From an uncultured Collinsella sp. (lineage in GTDB: Bacteria > Actinomycetota > Coriobacteriia > Coriobacteriales > Coriobacteriaceae), in NCBI GenBank assembly GCA_902493535.1, contig CABUQG010000032.1, positions 1 through 13,383 of the forward strand: a stretch of 13,383 bases of DNA, given 5' to 3'. Below, piece by piece: positions 1 through 6,716 of this stretch. The stretch's first letter is position 1. Each line of letters starts with the position of its first letter. The notes under the pieces were generated by a model, which made no database searches, was not told where the DNA came from, and saw only the letters and a list, made by a program, of their open reading frames with translations. The position numbers and the translations under genes were made by a program.

Positions 1-53
1 GTATATAGTCCGTTGGCTTTTATACAACAATCCATGACTCTTTTTGTCATGGA
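1..53 (+). promoter_or_regulatory. Promoter and operator-like dyads of the controller gene
   Basis: TATAGTCCG at 4-12 looks like the right half of a C-box, the operator bound by restriction-modification controller proteins (GACT...TATAGTC type, from memory of the Esp1396I class). A -10-like TATACA lies at 21-26, which would place the transcript start at about 33-34, on the ATG at 34. A perfect 8-bp inverted repeat, TCCATGAC (31-38) and GTCATGGA (46-53), straddles the start. The -35 and the left half of the C-box would lie just outside the window. Autoregulation is inferred from the family. Confidence 0.5.
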
Positions 54-282
54 TATCTCGCCGCTACAACAATCCTTTGGTCTACGCTGCAAAGAACTCA
101 GATCAGAGTCTGGTTACTCACAAGAGCAATTTGCGAACCGCATTGACATGGATAGGTCTTACTACGCCTCGATAGAGATCGGGCGAAGAAATGTCAGTCT
201 TTCTAACCTCTCTAAAATTGCCAATGGATTCAACATATCAATTGCTGCACTTATGACTGGTGTCACTGATAAAAAGGATTAG
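34..282 (+). CDS. XRE-family restriction-modification controller (C) protein
   Basis: This 82-residue protein is essentially one helix-turn-helix domain. It carries the controller-protein signature order: FGLRCKELR, then SQEQFANRIDMDRSYYASIE, then GRRNVSLSNLSKIANGF. C proteins are dimeric, bind C-boxes, activate their own gene and usually the restriction gene, and repress at high dose; about 80 residues is their normal length. I chose the ATG at 34 because it sits about 7 nt after a -10-like TATACA and no Shine-Dalgarno is visible, which fits the leaderless transcripts known for C genes. ATG 49 (MDISPLQQ) and TTG 13 are alternatives. No restriction gene follows; the gene ends in a hairpin tract and terminator. 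The partner may lie left of the window, or this may be an orphan regulator. Confidence 0.75.
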   Translation: MTLFVMDISPLQQSFGLRCKELRSESGYSQEQFANRIDMDRSYYASIEIGRRNVSLSNLSKIANGFNISIAALMTGVTDKKD

Positions 283-377
283 TCCATCATCAGCGAACGC
301 AGTGAGCGTATCAATCGACGGCGTAGCCGGCGGCAAGGACACGGTACGTGGCCGCGCAGCGAGCTTTGCGAGCGAAG

Positions 378-405
378 GGGACGGCATCGCCGTCCCTATT
401 TCTTT
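378..405 (+). terminator. Rho-independent terminator after the controller gene
   Basis: A perfect 8-bp stem GGGACGGC (378-385) / GCCGTCCC (389-396) has an ATC loop and is followed by TATTTCTTT. It lies about 95 bp past the stop of the controller gene and would end its transcript. Confidence 0.7.
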
Positions 406-431
406 CTAATCTATTTCTCTATATATTGGTT

Positions 432-597
432 TCACCAAAATGGGTATGAAACAAGCTTCTGAACAGGCTTTTTATCAGAGAATTCTAAGCTGCCGAATCA
501 TCAAAATGGTGATATTTTTTACCCAAAAGAGGGAAGCGCGTCACCAAAATGGAACCGACTAACAGCTGTTGAAAACTTTTATCCCCAAAATGGTGAT
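432..597. repeat. Four dyad repeats of the type TCACCAAAATGGTGA
   Basis: Related copies occur at 432-446, 497-513, 541-555 and 581-597. All share CAAAATGG (second copy ATCAAAATGG). The copies at 497-513 and 581-597 keep the right arm GGTGAT, so the full unit is an imperfect palindrome with arms ATCACC/GGTGAT around AAAAT. Spacing is about 65, 44 and 40 bp. They could be operators of a regulator or iteron-like sites; the sequence does not decide. Confidence 0.55.
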
Positions 598-685
598 TTC
601 CTGTTTTCAGTGGAAAACTCGGGAAGTCATAATATTTACTTACCAGATTTACAAACGGAAGCGGTTCTTAACCCCAAAACCAGAA

Positions 686-716
686 CAGGTCAGAAGCAAA
701 AATAACTCCTGACCTG
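686..716 (-). terminator. Displaced terminator of the tRNA-Arg gene
   Basis: CAGGTCAG (686-693) and CTGACCTG (709-716) form an 8-bp stem with a 15-nt loop. Read on the minus strand it is followed by T-rich sequence. It sits 8 bp beyond the left copy of the tRNA 3' end, so it was the natural terminator of the tRNA before the element inserted. Confidence 0.6.
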
Positions 717-724
717 CGATTTTC

Positions 725-770
725 CTGGTGCCCCCGGGCGGATTCGAACCGTCGACACCCGCTTTAGGAG
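725..770 (-). repeat. attL: 46-bp copy of the tRNA-Arg 3' half
   Basis: It is identical over 46 bp to 13149-13194 and runs from the anticodon loop to the CCA end plus one base. The sequence after it (771 onward) no longer continues the tRNA, so this copy is a fragment and marks the left junction. It lies 216 bp from the integrase start. Confidence 0.95.
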
Positions 771-785
771 GTCTTGTATTTCTAT

Positions 786-813
786 TTGAGCTGGTGTTTT
801 ATAATTTTATACA
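786..813 (+). promoter_or_regulatory. Candidate integrase promoter
   Basis: TTGAGC (786-791) and TATACA (808-813) are separated by 16 bp, in a generally AT-rich stretch. Transcription from here would give a leader of about 165 nt that contains the arm-type sites and the hairpin at 918-977. No alternative promoter closer to the gene is obvious. Confidence 0.45.
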
Positions 814-870
814 ACTTCATATAACCGCATGTAAAACGGCATGTTTCAAGAATCGCGAGATATAGGCTTC

Positions 871-917
871 AAAAACTTTCTACCCTAATTCTACCCAGAT
901 ACTCTTGCTTGGGTAGA
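871..917 (+). promoter_or_regulatory. Left integrase arm-type sites
   Basis: The stretch 871-897 matches 13051-13077 at the other end with one mismatch in 27 bases. It contains two direct copies of TTCTACCC (879-886 and 890-896 region), and an inverted copy TTGGGTAGA follows at 909-917. Short direct repeats on both sides of the core are typical arm-binding sites of lambda-type tyrosine integrases. The DNA-binding N-terminus of the integrase at 986 is the expected partner. Confidence 0.7.
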
Positions 918-977
918 TTTTTGGGATTAGGCTAGGGGCAAGCCTTTAAGGGCTTGCCCCTAGCCTAATCCCAAGGA
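918..977 (+). promoter_or_regulatory. Long hairpin covering the integrase ribosome binding site
   Basis: The arms 921-944 and 951-974 are perfectly complementary over 24 bp with a TTTAAG loop. In RNA the stem extends by T918-A977 and two G-U pairs, so the whole Shine-Dalgarno AAGGA (973-977) pairs with UUUUU (918-922). There is no T-run after the stem on either strand, so it is not an obvious terminator. It probably keeps integrase translation low in the long leader. Confidence 0.75.
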
Positions 978-985
978 ATCCCACC

Positions 986-2266
986 ATGAGCACCAAACCA
1001 CGAGTCGTCGGAAACGGCAGCGTATATCAAGTTAAAGAAGGGGTGTTCCAATACCGCTTCAACCTCGGCAAGGACCCCAAGACCGGCAAATACGCCTACT
1101 CATCCAAGAGAACGCTGCACTGCGAAGGTGTGAGTAGACGCACACAACAGGCAATGCTCCGCAAAGCCCTGGAAAAATACAAGGAGGAGTTGAACTCCGG
1201 TATCGTCCGTGACAGCAGAAACCTCATCGTCGCAGAGTACGCCAGGAACTTCCACAAACTAAGGAAAGAGAGCCTCAAGTCACCGCTCGCCTATGCCCGT
1301 GAGGGCAACTATATTAGCCACATTCAAGAGATGTTCGGCCATATTCGACTTACTGACCTCCACCCTGACGATATACGGCACATCTACGCAAACGCCCGCA
1401 AAAAGGGAATGTCCGAAGCCGAGCTACACGGGACACATGTCAAACTGCGACAGATTCTCCAAGACGCCGTAGACAACGAGCTCATCCTTCGTAACCCATG
1501 CACGCCAATCAAGCTTCCCAAACCAACTTACAGGGAAAGAACTCCGCTTACGGCAGACGAGGCTTCACGATTTCTGTCTTGCCTCATGGATGAACCACTG
1601 TCGGCCAAGGCAACGGGCACCATGCTCTTGCTCCAATGTGGTCTCCGACGCGGCGAAATGCTCGGCTTGACTTGGGGCGACATCGATCTTGGGCAGCGCA
1701 CGTTGAGCGTGTCGAAGCAGTTCACCAATGACAAGACTCTCCGACCGCCAAAATCGAAGATGAGCCGACGCACCATAGCAATCAACGACTCCCTGGTCTG
1801 CTATCTCAGCAAATGGAAGCTGGAACAGCGGGCGCAGCTCAACCGATACACTCTCGATCAGGACGACAAGACGCCCATCGTTAACGGCATAAAGGTCGTC
1901 ACGACCGAGGATGGCACATACGCCACAGTCGTCAACGTAGACGGCCACAACTTCGACCGATGGTTCCGCGACTTCTGCGTCGATAACGGCTTTGGGAGCT
2001 ACAACAATATCACCAGAAGATTCCAGCGAAACGGCAAAGAGCACGTGAGGGGCACGGGATACAGTGGGCTCGTCCCCCACGCCCTGCGGCACACGCAAGC
2101 GACGCTCCTAATCGGAGAAGGCGCAGACGTGAAGACTGTCCAGGCAAGACTTGGACACGCATCTCCAAGTACGACGCTCTCCATCTACTCCCACGCCATC
2201 GAGGCAAACGATCGTAAGGCAGCAGATGCCTTCGGCGAGCTCATTTCCCAAGAGAGCAATTCATAA
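986..2266 (+). CDS. int: Tyrosine site-specific integrase
   Basis: This 426-residue phage/ICE-type integrase should integrate and excise the element at the tRNA-Arg site. The N-terminus (about 8-47) resembles an AP2-like arm-binding domain, residues about 80-175 are the SAM-like core-binding domain, and about 185-415 are the catalytic domain. The catalytic set is visible: Arg221 in CGLRRGE, a Lys near 256, His365 and Arg368 in PHALRHT, His391 in LGHA and the nucleophile Tyr401 in SIYSHA. The ATG at 986 follows AAGGA (973-977) at normal spacing. That site is buried in a hairpin. The gene lies alone at the left end, points into the element and ends at a shared terminator. Its GC content is lower than that of the mobilisation genes. 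Confidence 0.95.
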   Translation: MSTKPRVVGNGSVYQVKEGVFQYRFNLGKDPKTGKYAYSSKRTLHCEGVSRRTQQAMLRKALEKYKEELNSGIVRDSRNLIVAEYARNFHKLRKESLKSPLAYAREGNYISHIQEMFGHIRLTDLHPDDIRHIYANARKKGMSEAELHGTHVKLRQILQDAVDNELILRNPCTPIKLPKPTYRERTPLTADEASRFLSCLMDEPLSAKATGTMLLLQCGLRRGEMLGLTWGDIDLGQRTLSVSKQFTNDKTLRPPKSKMSRRTIAINDSLVCYLSKWKLEQRAQLNRYTLDQDDKTPIVNGIKVVTTEDGTYATVVNVDGHNFDRWFRDFCVDNGFGSYNNITRRFQRNGKEHVRGTGYSGLVPHALRHTQATLLIGEGADVKTVQARLGHASPSTTLSIYSHAIEANDRKAADAFGELISQESNS

Positions 2267-2300
2267 GGGAAGGGCCGAGATATACCCGGCCCTTCCCTTG
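2265..2300. terminator. Hairpin terminator between convergent genes
   Basis: A 13-bp perfect stem, 2265-2277 with 2287-2299, has a 9-nt loop. It begins inside the integrase stop codon and lies 18 bp from the stop of the convergent gene. The flanking T-tracts are weak on both strands, but the position and stem strength fit a bidirectional terminator. Confidence 0.6.
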
Positions 2301-2317
2301 CTTTGAACATAGATGGA

Positions 2318-3064
2318 CTAATGGCGATAGACCATCGCTCCATATGGAGCTTTATCCTCCCAGGAAAACGATGAGGCGTCGCGAATGGGGAAGACGCCGA
2401 TTATAGGTGCCTTCGTCCATTCGTCGGCATTCAGAATCGCGCCGTCCTTGTCATAGATCGGCTCGACCTGAGAACTCTGGACATCACGAATCCCCGGCCA
2501 TTTATCAGCTATTGCATTAAGCACCTCATCCGTAGGACAGGCTTCCCTTGAGGAAAGATAAACATAGTGCGGAATTGCATCGCTTGCGTTCCGCACTTCA
2601 AGGACGAAAGCATAGTCGCATGATGAGGCGTTTGGCTCATTGACCACAGGCCAATCGTCGGGGACAACGAGATACGAGCCACCTCGCAGGTCCACGCGTT
2701 TCATTGACGGCCCCTTATCAACAAGGCTGTCTTGCGGAACAAATCGCAGCATATGGTTGCGAAGAGCCTTGTAATAAGAGAGCTTGTCGTTTATATCGTC
2801 GGCAGCGAGCGACAGGGACTCAGCATCGCCATATCCACTAAGCTCATCCTGAATAGACTTGACCCGTTGCGCACAAAAAGCACTCAGCTCTGCAGCCGCA
2901 CCCTTGTTGACGCGGAGACAGAGACTCGCGAGAAGGTCGACCACTTCCCCCGGAGTCTTAAACTCTTGCGGATGTTGTTCCTTGAACATGCTGATGTTGT
3001 CATCGGTCTGTTCAAGGACGGTCGTCCCAAACTTTCGTTTTTTCGGTTTCCTGGAGCGTTCCAT
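2318..3064 (-). CDS. Protein of unknown function (248 aa)
   Basis: I do not recognise a family. I place the start at the ATG at 3064-3062 because the minus strand reads GGAGG ATGAA ATG there, a strong Shine-Dalgarno with 5-nt spacing; the frame is open further upstream to 3259 but without such a site. The product has a very basic N-terminus (RSRKPKKRK, residues 3-11), a predicted helical region with many Leu and Ala (about 35-115), and a C-terminal half rich in Asp, Ser and aromatic residues. No membrane segment, signal peptide or catalytic motif is visible. It is transcribed away from the excisionase/helicase operon and towards the integrase, a position often held by regulators or immunity-type genes. 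A role in element control is only a guess. Confidence 0.7.
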   Translation of the reverse strand: MERSRKPKKRKFGTTVLEQTDDNISMFKEQHPQEFKTPGEVVDLLASLCLRVNKGAAAELSAFCAQRVKSIQDELSGYGDAESLSLAADDINDKLSYYKALRNHMLRFVPQDSLVDKGPSMKRVDLRGGSYLVVPDDWPVVNEPNASSCDYAFVLEVRNASDAIPHYVYLSSREACPTDEVLNAIADKWPGIRDVQSSQVEPIYDKDGAILNADEWTKAPIIGVFPIRDASSFSWEDKAPYGAMVYRH

Positions 3065-3084
3065 TTCATCCTCCAATCGATTTT

Positions 3085-3097
3085 CATTGCAAGTATA
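3085..3097 (-). promoter_or_regulatory. Candidate promoter of the 248-aa gene
   Basis: On the minus strand TATACT (3097-3092) is a good -10 and would give a leader of about 20 nt before the ATG at 3064. No clear -35 is seen at the right distance. Confidence 0.4.
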
Positions 3098-3256
3098 ACC
3101 CTGTTTTTCGAGGTAAAAGCGCTTATCCGAAACTTTTCGGAACTTTTTCTGAATCTTCAGCGCCTCGATTGCCAGAAGCAGTATCATCGAATTGCACAGA
3201 TAAGCGAATGCCGGAATGGAGGTGCCCAAAGAAGGCCATAGAAACAAAAAGCCGCC

Positions 3257-3298
3257 CACCCCTCCCCTCTAGTCGCCAAACTGAGGTGGGGAGGAGTG
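3257..3298 (-). other. Imperfect hairpin upstream of the mobilisation operon
   Basis: The arms 3257-3267 and 3288-3298 pair over 11 bp; the single irregular pair is C-A on the + strand and G-U on the minus strand. It lies just before the Shine-Dalgarno of the gene at 3322, in the gap between divergent transcripts. It may be part of a minus-strand RNA or a protein site. I found no convincing + strand promoter in 3065-3321. Confidence 0.35.
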
Positions 3299-3321
3299 AG
3301 CAGACCAAAGGAGATTCTACC

Positions 3322-3567
3322 ATGGTAGATTCCGTTGTTCCCAAAGCGGGTATCGTACCCGCTCCTCCTCGCGTCGTTCTGGGACGCGAGCGCCTGCTCG
3401 GCGTCACCGAGATTCGTGAGCTGACCGGGCTTGGGGAGGTTGCCGCCGCATCGCTCATGAAAGAGAGCGGTCGCTGCCTCAAGCTTCATAGCCGCCTCTT
3501 CGTCATCGAGTCCAGCTTTTTTGAGTACCTTCACGAGTTGGAGGTGTCGGATCCGTGCAGCCTGTAG
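3322..3567 (+). CDS. Small HTH protein, excisionase-like
   Basis: This 81-residue protein has a basic winged-helix/MerR-like fold by pattern: LLGVTEIRELTGLGEVAAAS (about 30-49) as the helix-turn-helix, then a strand-turn KLHSRLFVIE and a final helix SSFFEYLHELE. This is the layout of Tn916-type Xis and related small HTH proteins, which bend DNA next to att sites or control operons. The start at 3322 has AAAGGAGA (3307-3314) at 7-nt spacing; longer forms from 3169 lack a site. It is the first gene of the rightward operon and overlaps the helicase gene by 13 bp. A role as directionality factor is inferred from size, fold and place; a role as operon regulator is equally possible. Confidence 0.65.
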   Translation: MVDSVVPKAGIVPAPPRVVLGRERLLGVTEIRELTGLGEVAAASLMKESGRCLKLHSRLFVIESSFFEYLHELEVSDPCSL

Positions 3568-4439
3568 CCAATAGCTCATTCAACGTCGAAGCCGATCAGC
3601 TCAAGACCTATATCGAGGAAATGAACGGGCGTAAGCCCATGGCTCATATACGCAGCCTCCCCTCTCTCGACAAGCTCATCGGAGGCGTCGTACCCGGAAT
3701 CCTGACCATAGTCGGAGCGGCACCCGCTGCCGGCAAAACGACGCTCCTCAAGGTTATCTCCGACGACCTTGCCTCCCAAGGCGTGCCCACCGTTTTCTAC
3801 TCCGCGGAACTCCCCGCGTATCGCATTGCTCAGAAGGGCATCACGCGCCTCGGCAACGGAGACTTCAGCCTTTCCGAAGCGACCGGGGCTATCCCCGAGA
3901 AGAGGGAGGCATTTGAGCACGCCTGCGCCATCTACGCCGAGACCGTAGCACCTAACTCGTGCATCATGGACAGCCAAACGTCCATGGAAGATCTCGGGCG
4001 TTGCATCGGTGATTGCATTCACGAACGTGGGCAGCGCCCTGCCGTTTTTGTGGATTACCTTCAACTCATTGCAGCAACCAATTTCAATGTTCGCGCGGAA
4101 GAACGCGTTGTCATCACCGCTTGCGTCCAAGCCCTGGGCAACATCGCCCGGACGTATGACGTCCCCGTTTTCCTGATAAGCAGCGTCGCGCGCGATAAGT
4201 ACAACGATGCGAACACCGAGCTCAACGTCTTCGCTGGCTCGCAGGGTATCGACTACGGCTCCGACAACGCTCTCTTCCTGCAGGTCGACGGCGGGGACAA
4301 GAAGGAGCGGAAGTACAACTCAGAGCTAGATGTTCGTCCCCTGCTCGTTCGCGTCCTTAAGGCACGCTATGGCACGCTTGGGAGCGCCAAGCTCACCTTC
4401 GACGCGCCCCATGCCACCTTCTATGACCAGGAGGGCTAG
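3555..4439 (+). CDS. Stand-alone DnaB/RepA-type hexameric helicase ATPase
   Basis: The protein has 294 residues and is a single RecA-fold domain like the C-terminal half of DnaB. Walker A is GAAPAAGKTT (54-63). Walker B with the DnaB-type VDYLQLI is at 166-172. The region RVLKARYGTLGSAKLTFD (266-283) resembles the DnaB arginine-finger segment. The N-terminal primase-interacting domain of DnaB is missing; the size matches plasmid helicases such as RSF1010 RepA (279 aa). The GTG start at 3555 follows GGAGGTG (3540-3546) and lies inside the upstream gene, so translation is coupled. It probably unwinds the element during transfer or for replication of the excised circle. A regulatory KaiC/RadA-like ATPase is a less likely reading. 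Confidence 0.8.
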   Translation: MQPVANSSFNVEADQLKTYIEEMNGRKPMAHIRSLPSLDKLIGGVVPGILTIVGAAPAAGKTTLLKVISDDLASQGVPTVFYSAELPAYRIAQKGITRLGNGDFSLSEATGAIPEKREAFEHACAIYAETVAPNSCIMDSQTSMEDLGRCIGDCIHERGQRPAVFVDYLQLIAATNFNVRAEERVVITACVQALGNIARTYDVPVFLISSVARDKYNDANTELNVFAGSQGIDYGSDNALFLQVDGGDKKERKYNSELDVRPLLVRVLKARYGTLGSAKLTFDAPHATFYDQEG

Positions 4440-4442
4440 GCC

Positions 4443-4793
4443 ATGCGCGGCAACAGCAAGACCGCGCATATCAACGTCCGCATGACCGAGGAGGAGCGTG
4501 CCGTCATCATGGCGCGCTCTTCCTCTTTTGACATGGCCCCATCGACGTTCATGCGCGAAGCTGCCCTCCGCATCGGGCAGAAGCCCGTCAAGGTCGCCGA
4601 CGAGGCGACCTTGCGGCAAATCCTCCACCAGATGAAGAAGCAGGGCGGAAACCTCAACCAGGCCGTCCATGCCGCAAACGCCTATGGCGTGGATGCGCAG
4701 ACGGCCCGACAGCTCACGGAGGCCGTCCGACTGGTGTCGAGCACGGCCTCGCAGCTTTCAAACCTCATCTCCAAGAATCGAGAACTATCATGA
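4443..4793 (+). CDS. mobC: MobC-like relaxosome accessory protein
   Basis: This 116-residue protein begins with a ribbon-helix-helix-like segment (TAHINVRMTEEERAVIMARS, 7-26) followed by SFMREAAL-type helix (STFMREAAL). It carries the hallmark of the MobC family, GGNLNQAVHAANAYG (about 67-81). MobC proteins bind oriT, help melt the nick region and recruit the relaxase. AGGAGGG at 4429-4435 precedes the ATG by 7 nt. The gene starts 3 bp after the helicase stop and its stop overlaps the next start in an ATGA, so it is firmly within the mobilisation operon. Confidence 0.88.
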   Translation: MRGNSKTAHINVRMTEEERAVIMARSSSFDMAPSTFMREAALRIGQKPVKVADEATLRQILHQMKKQGGNLNQAVHAANAYGVDAQTARQLTEAVRLVSSTASQLSNLISKNRELS

Positions 4794-6706
4794 AAACCAA
4801 GATGCTCACAGCGCTCCTATCATCCCTTTTCCTAGCGATCCTCGCATGCCCCGTACTCGCCGCCCCCATCGACATGCTCGTCGCCGGGTACGGACTCGAC
4901 GCATCGGCAATTCCCACAACGTTCGACGCGAAGACCGTCCTCGGCTGGTGGCTCTCGGACGGGTTCGTCACCCATCCCCTCGGGGCCTTGTTCGTCTTCC
5001 TCCTTGCACTCTGCACCTGCGCCCTCATCGCCTACTCAAGCGCCCTCAAATCACGAGCCGAGGACGGCGGCGTGCTCGGCGACGCCCACGTCAAGACAGG
5101 TCGCGAGGTCGTGAAGGGGTCCGTGACCTGGGACGGCTCGACGATCCCATCGTCGCGCGGGTTCGTCTACGGTTTCACCAAATATCGCGGTAAGCCCTGT
5201 TATCTCTACGAGCCGAAGAAGATGATTTTCGTATCAGGGGCCACTGGGTCAGGTAAGTCACGCTTCCTCTACCTCCCCTCAATCGACCTGCTCAGCTACG
5301 GCGACGCCTCCAACGGCTCCGAGCCCGCGACCCTCGTCGTCTCCGACGTGAAGAACGAGCTCATAGAGCTCACGGGCGATGAGCTTGCCCGTCGTGGCTA
5401 CCACGTCCTCCTGCTCGACACGCAGCACCCCTATCGCGGCCATAGGTTCAACCCGCTCAAGCAGGTTCTCGACCTCCATGCCGAGGAGCGCGACCAGGAG
5501 GCTGAGCAGGCAGCGGACGCCATCGCGGAGCTCGTGGTCCAGGACGACGAGAGAGGCAAGGGTTCGCACTGGACGGCATCGGCCAGGGGCCTGCTCTCGG
5601 CCCTGGTCCTGCTGGTCTCAATGTCCGACGAGTGCCCGGAGGGATCAAAGCACCTCGCGACCGTCTGCGAAGTCCTGGACCGCGGTACCGAGGCAGAGGG
5701 CGACGACCCATCCGAGCCCCTGAAGGCCGTCTTCCGCTCCCTGCCGAGCGGCCACCCCGCCAAGGGAAGGGCGTCGCAGTTCATCTCCTCGGGCGGCAAC
5801 GAGCTCAGGAGCATCCTCTCGACGCTCAAGGTGGCACTCCGCCCGTTCTCGTCCGCCCCGGTCGCCTGGATGACCTCCGGCTCCGACATCGACCCGCGCA
5901 CGGTACTCACGGAGAAGAGCGCCGTCTTCCTCCACGTGCTCGACGAGGGCTCACCCTACAACTGCATCGCGGCGATATTTCTCTCGCAGCTCTGGGCTTC
6001 GGTCCAGGCGGTCGCGGACGTGAACGGCGGCAGGCTCCCCCGCCCCGTGCAGATACTCGGCGACGAGTGGGGCAACCTGCCCCGCGTCGAGTGCCTGCCC
6101 GCCCTCCTCAGTCTCGGGCGCAGTTACGGGACGTTCTGGGTCGGAGCGACGCAGGACGTATCCCAGCTCAATAAGTATGGCGAGAGAGACGGCCGCAGGA
6201 AGATCCTCGCGAACTGCGGTGTGAAGGTCGCCATGAAGCTCGCAGAGGAGGAGGATCGCCGGTACTTCACCGAGCTCATCGGCAAGACCACGCGCCACAC
6301 GCAGGGCACGAGCAACGGCAGGGCCGCGTCAGGCACGTCCTCCTCGACGTCCTACAGCGAGAGCGCCGACGACGTGATACACCCCTGGGAGTGGCGCGAC
6401 ATGGCCCCGGACCGGGACGGGATCATCGTCGTGAAGCACGCGGACAACGGTATGCCCGCATGTCGAGCCGGCGTCTTCCGCTCCCCCGTCACCGACTGCA
6501 CCAACACGCCCACAAGGGAGCACTTCGACCTCGGGACCCCCGAGCACGAGGCGGAGAACCGTCGCGCCTACCAGCGCCGCCTCGACGAGTCAGCTGCTGG
6601 GAAGATGCGCGAGGAGGCCTCGACCTGGTGCCCAAAGTGGCCCGAGCCGGAGAAGAAGAACGGGAGCAAGCCGGGCGGCAAATTCAGCGGGCTCTCGCTC
6701 GACTAG
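4790..6706 (+). CDS. VirD4/TraG-type coupling protein (T4CP)
   Basis: This 638-residue inner-membrane ATPase docks the relaxosome to a type IV secretion channel. An N-terminal hydrophobic segment (about 5-25) and a second one (about 64-84) match the two-span VirD4 topology. Walker A is SGATGSGKS (149-157) and Walker B is VQILGDEWGNLP (420-431). The segment GRSYGTFWVGATQDVSQL (443-460) is the conserved glutamine-containing stretch of the family. The acidic and Ser-rich tail (about 505-530) and the Lys-rich end are poorly conserved regions. Its ATG shares ATGA with the mobC stop and has no good Shine-Dalgarno, so coupling is likely. It has its own T4CP but no channel genes, which fits an element that uses a helper's mating apparatus. 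Confidence 0.9.
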   Translation: MKTKMLTALLSSLFLAILACPVLAAPIDMLVAGYGLDASAIPTTFDAKTVLGWWLSDGFVTHPLGALFVFLLALCTCALIAYSSALKSRAEDGGVLGDAHVKTGREVVKGSVTWDGSTIPSSRGFVYGFTKYRGKPCYLYEPKKMIFVSGATGSGKSRFLYLPSIDLLSYGDASNGSEPATLVVSDVKNELIELTGDELARRGYHVLLLDTQHPYRGHRFNPLKQVLDLHAEERDQEAEQAADAIAELVVQDDERGKGSHWTASARGLLSALVLLVSMSDECPEGSKHLATVCEVLDRGTEAEGDDPSEPLKAVFRSLPSGHPAKGRASQFISSGGNELRSILSTLKVALRPFSSAPVAWMTSGSDIDPRTVLTEKSAVFLHVLDEGSPYNCIAAIFLSQLWASVQAVADVNGGRLPRPVQILGDEWGNLPRVECLPALLSLGRSYGTFWVGATQDVSQLNKYGERDGRRKILANCGVKVAMKLAEEEDRRYFTELIGKTTRHTQGTSNGRAASGTSSSTSYSESADDVIHPWEWRDMAPDRDGIIVVKHADNGMPACRAGVFRSPVTDCTNTPTREHFDLGTPEHEAENRRAYQRRLDESAAGKMREEASTWCPKWPEPEKKNGSKPGGKFSGLSLD

Positions 6707-6716
6707 GGAGGCGACC

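Larger units (their letters stand above)
283..724. other. Non-coding left flank: hairpin tract, repeats, tRNA terminator
   Basis: I see no convincing gene here. From about 290 to 376 the sequence is GC-rich with short CG-rich inverted repeats and CGNAG-type motifs (for example CGGC-GTA-GCCG near 320-333), unlike the AT-rich DNA after 400. From 430 to 600 there are four CACCAAAATGG-type repeats (listed separately). GTTTTC (603-608) and GAAAAC (613-618) form a small hairpin. The segment ends with the terminator that once followed the tRNA gene. It may be plain chromosome or the right end of another island at the same tRNA. Confidence 0.6.

Noticed and set aside
921..974. Integrase leader hairpin as a transcription terminator
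   Set aside because: No T-run follows the stem on either strand, and the integrase start is only 12 bp further on.
3065..3259. Longer start of the 248-aa gene at 3259
   Set aside because: No Shine-Dalgarno there, and the extra segment would cover the intergenic control region; GGAGG sits directly before the ATG at 3064.
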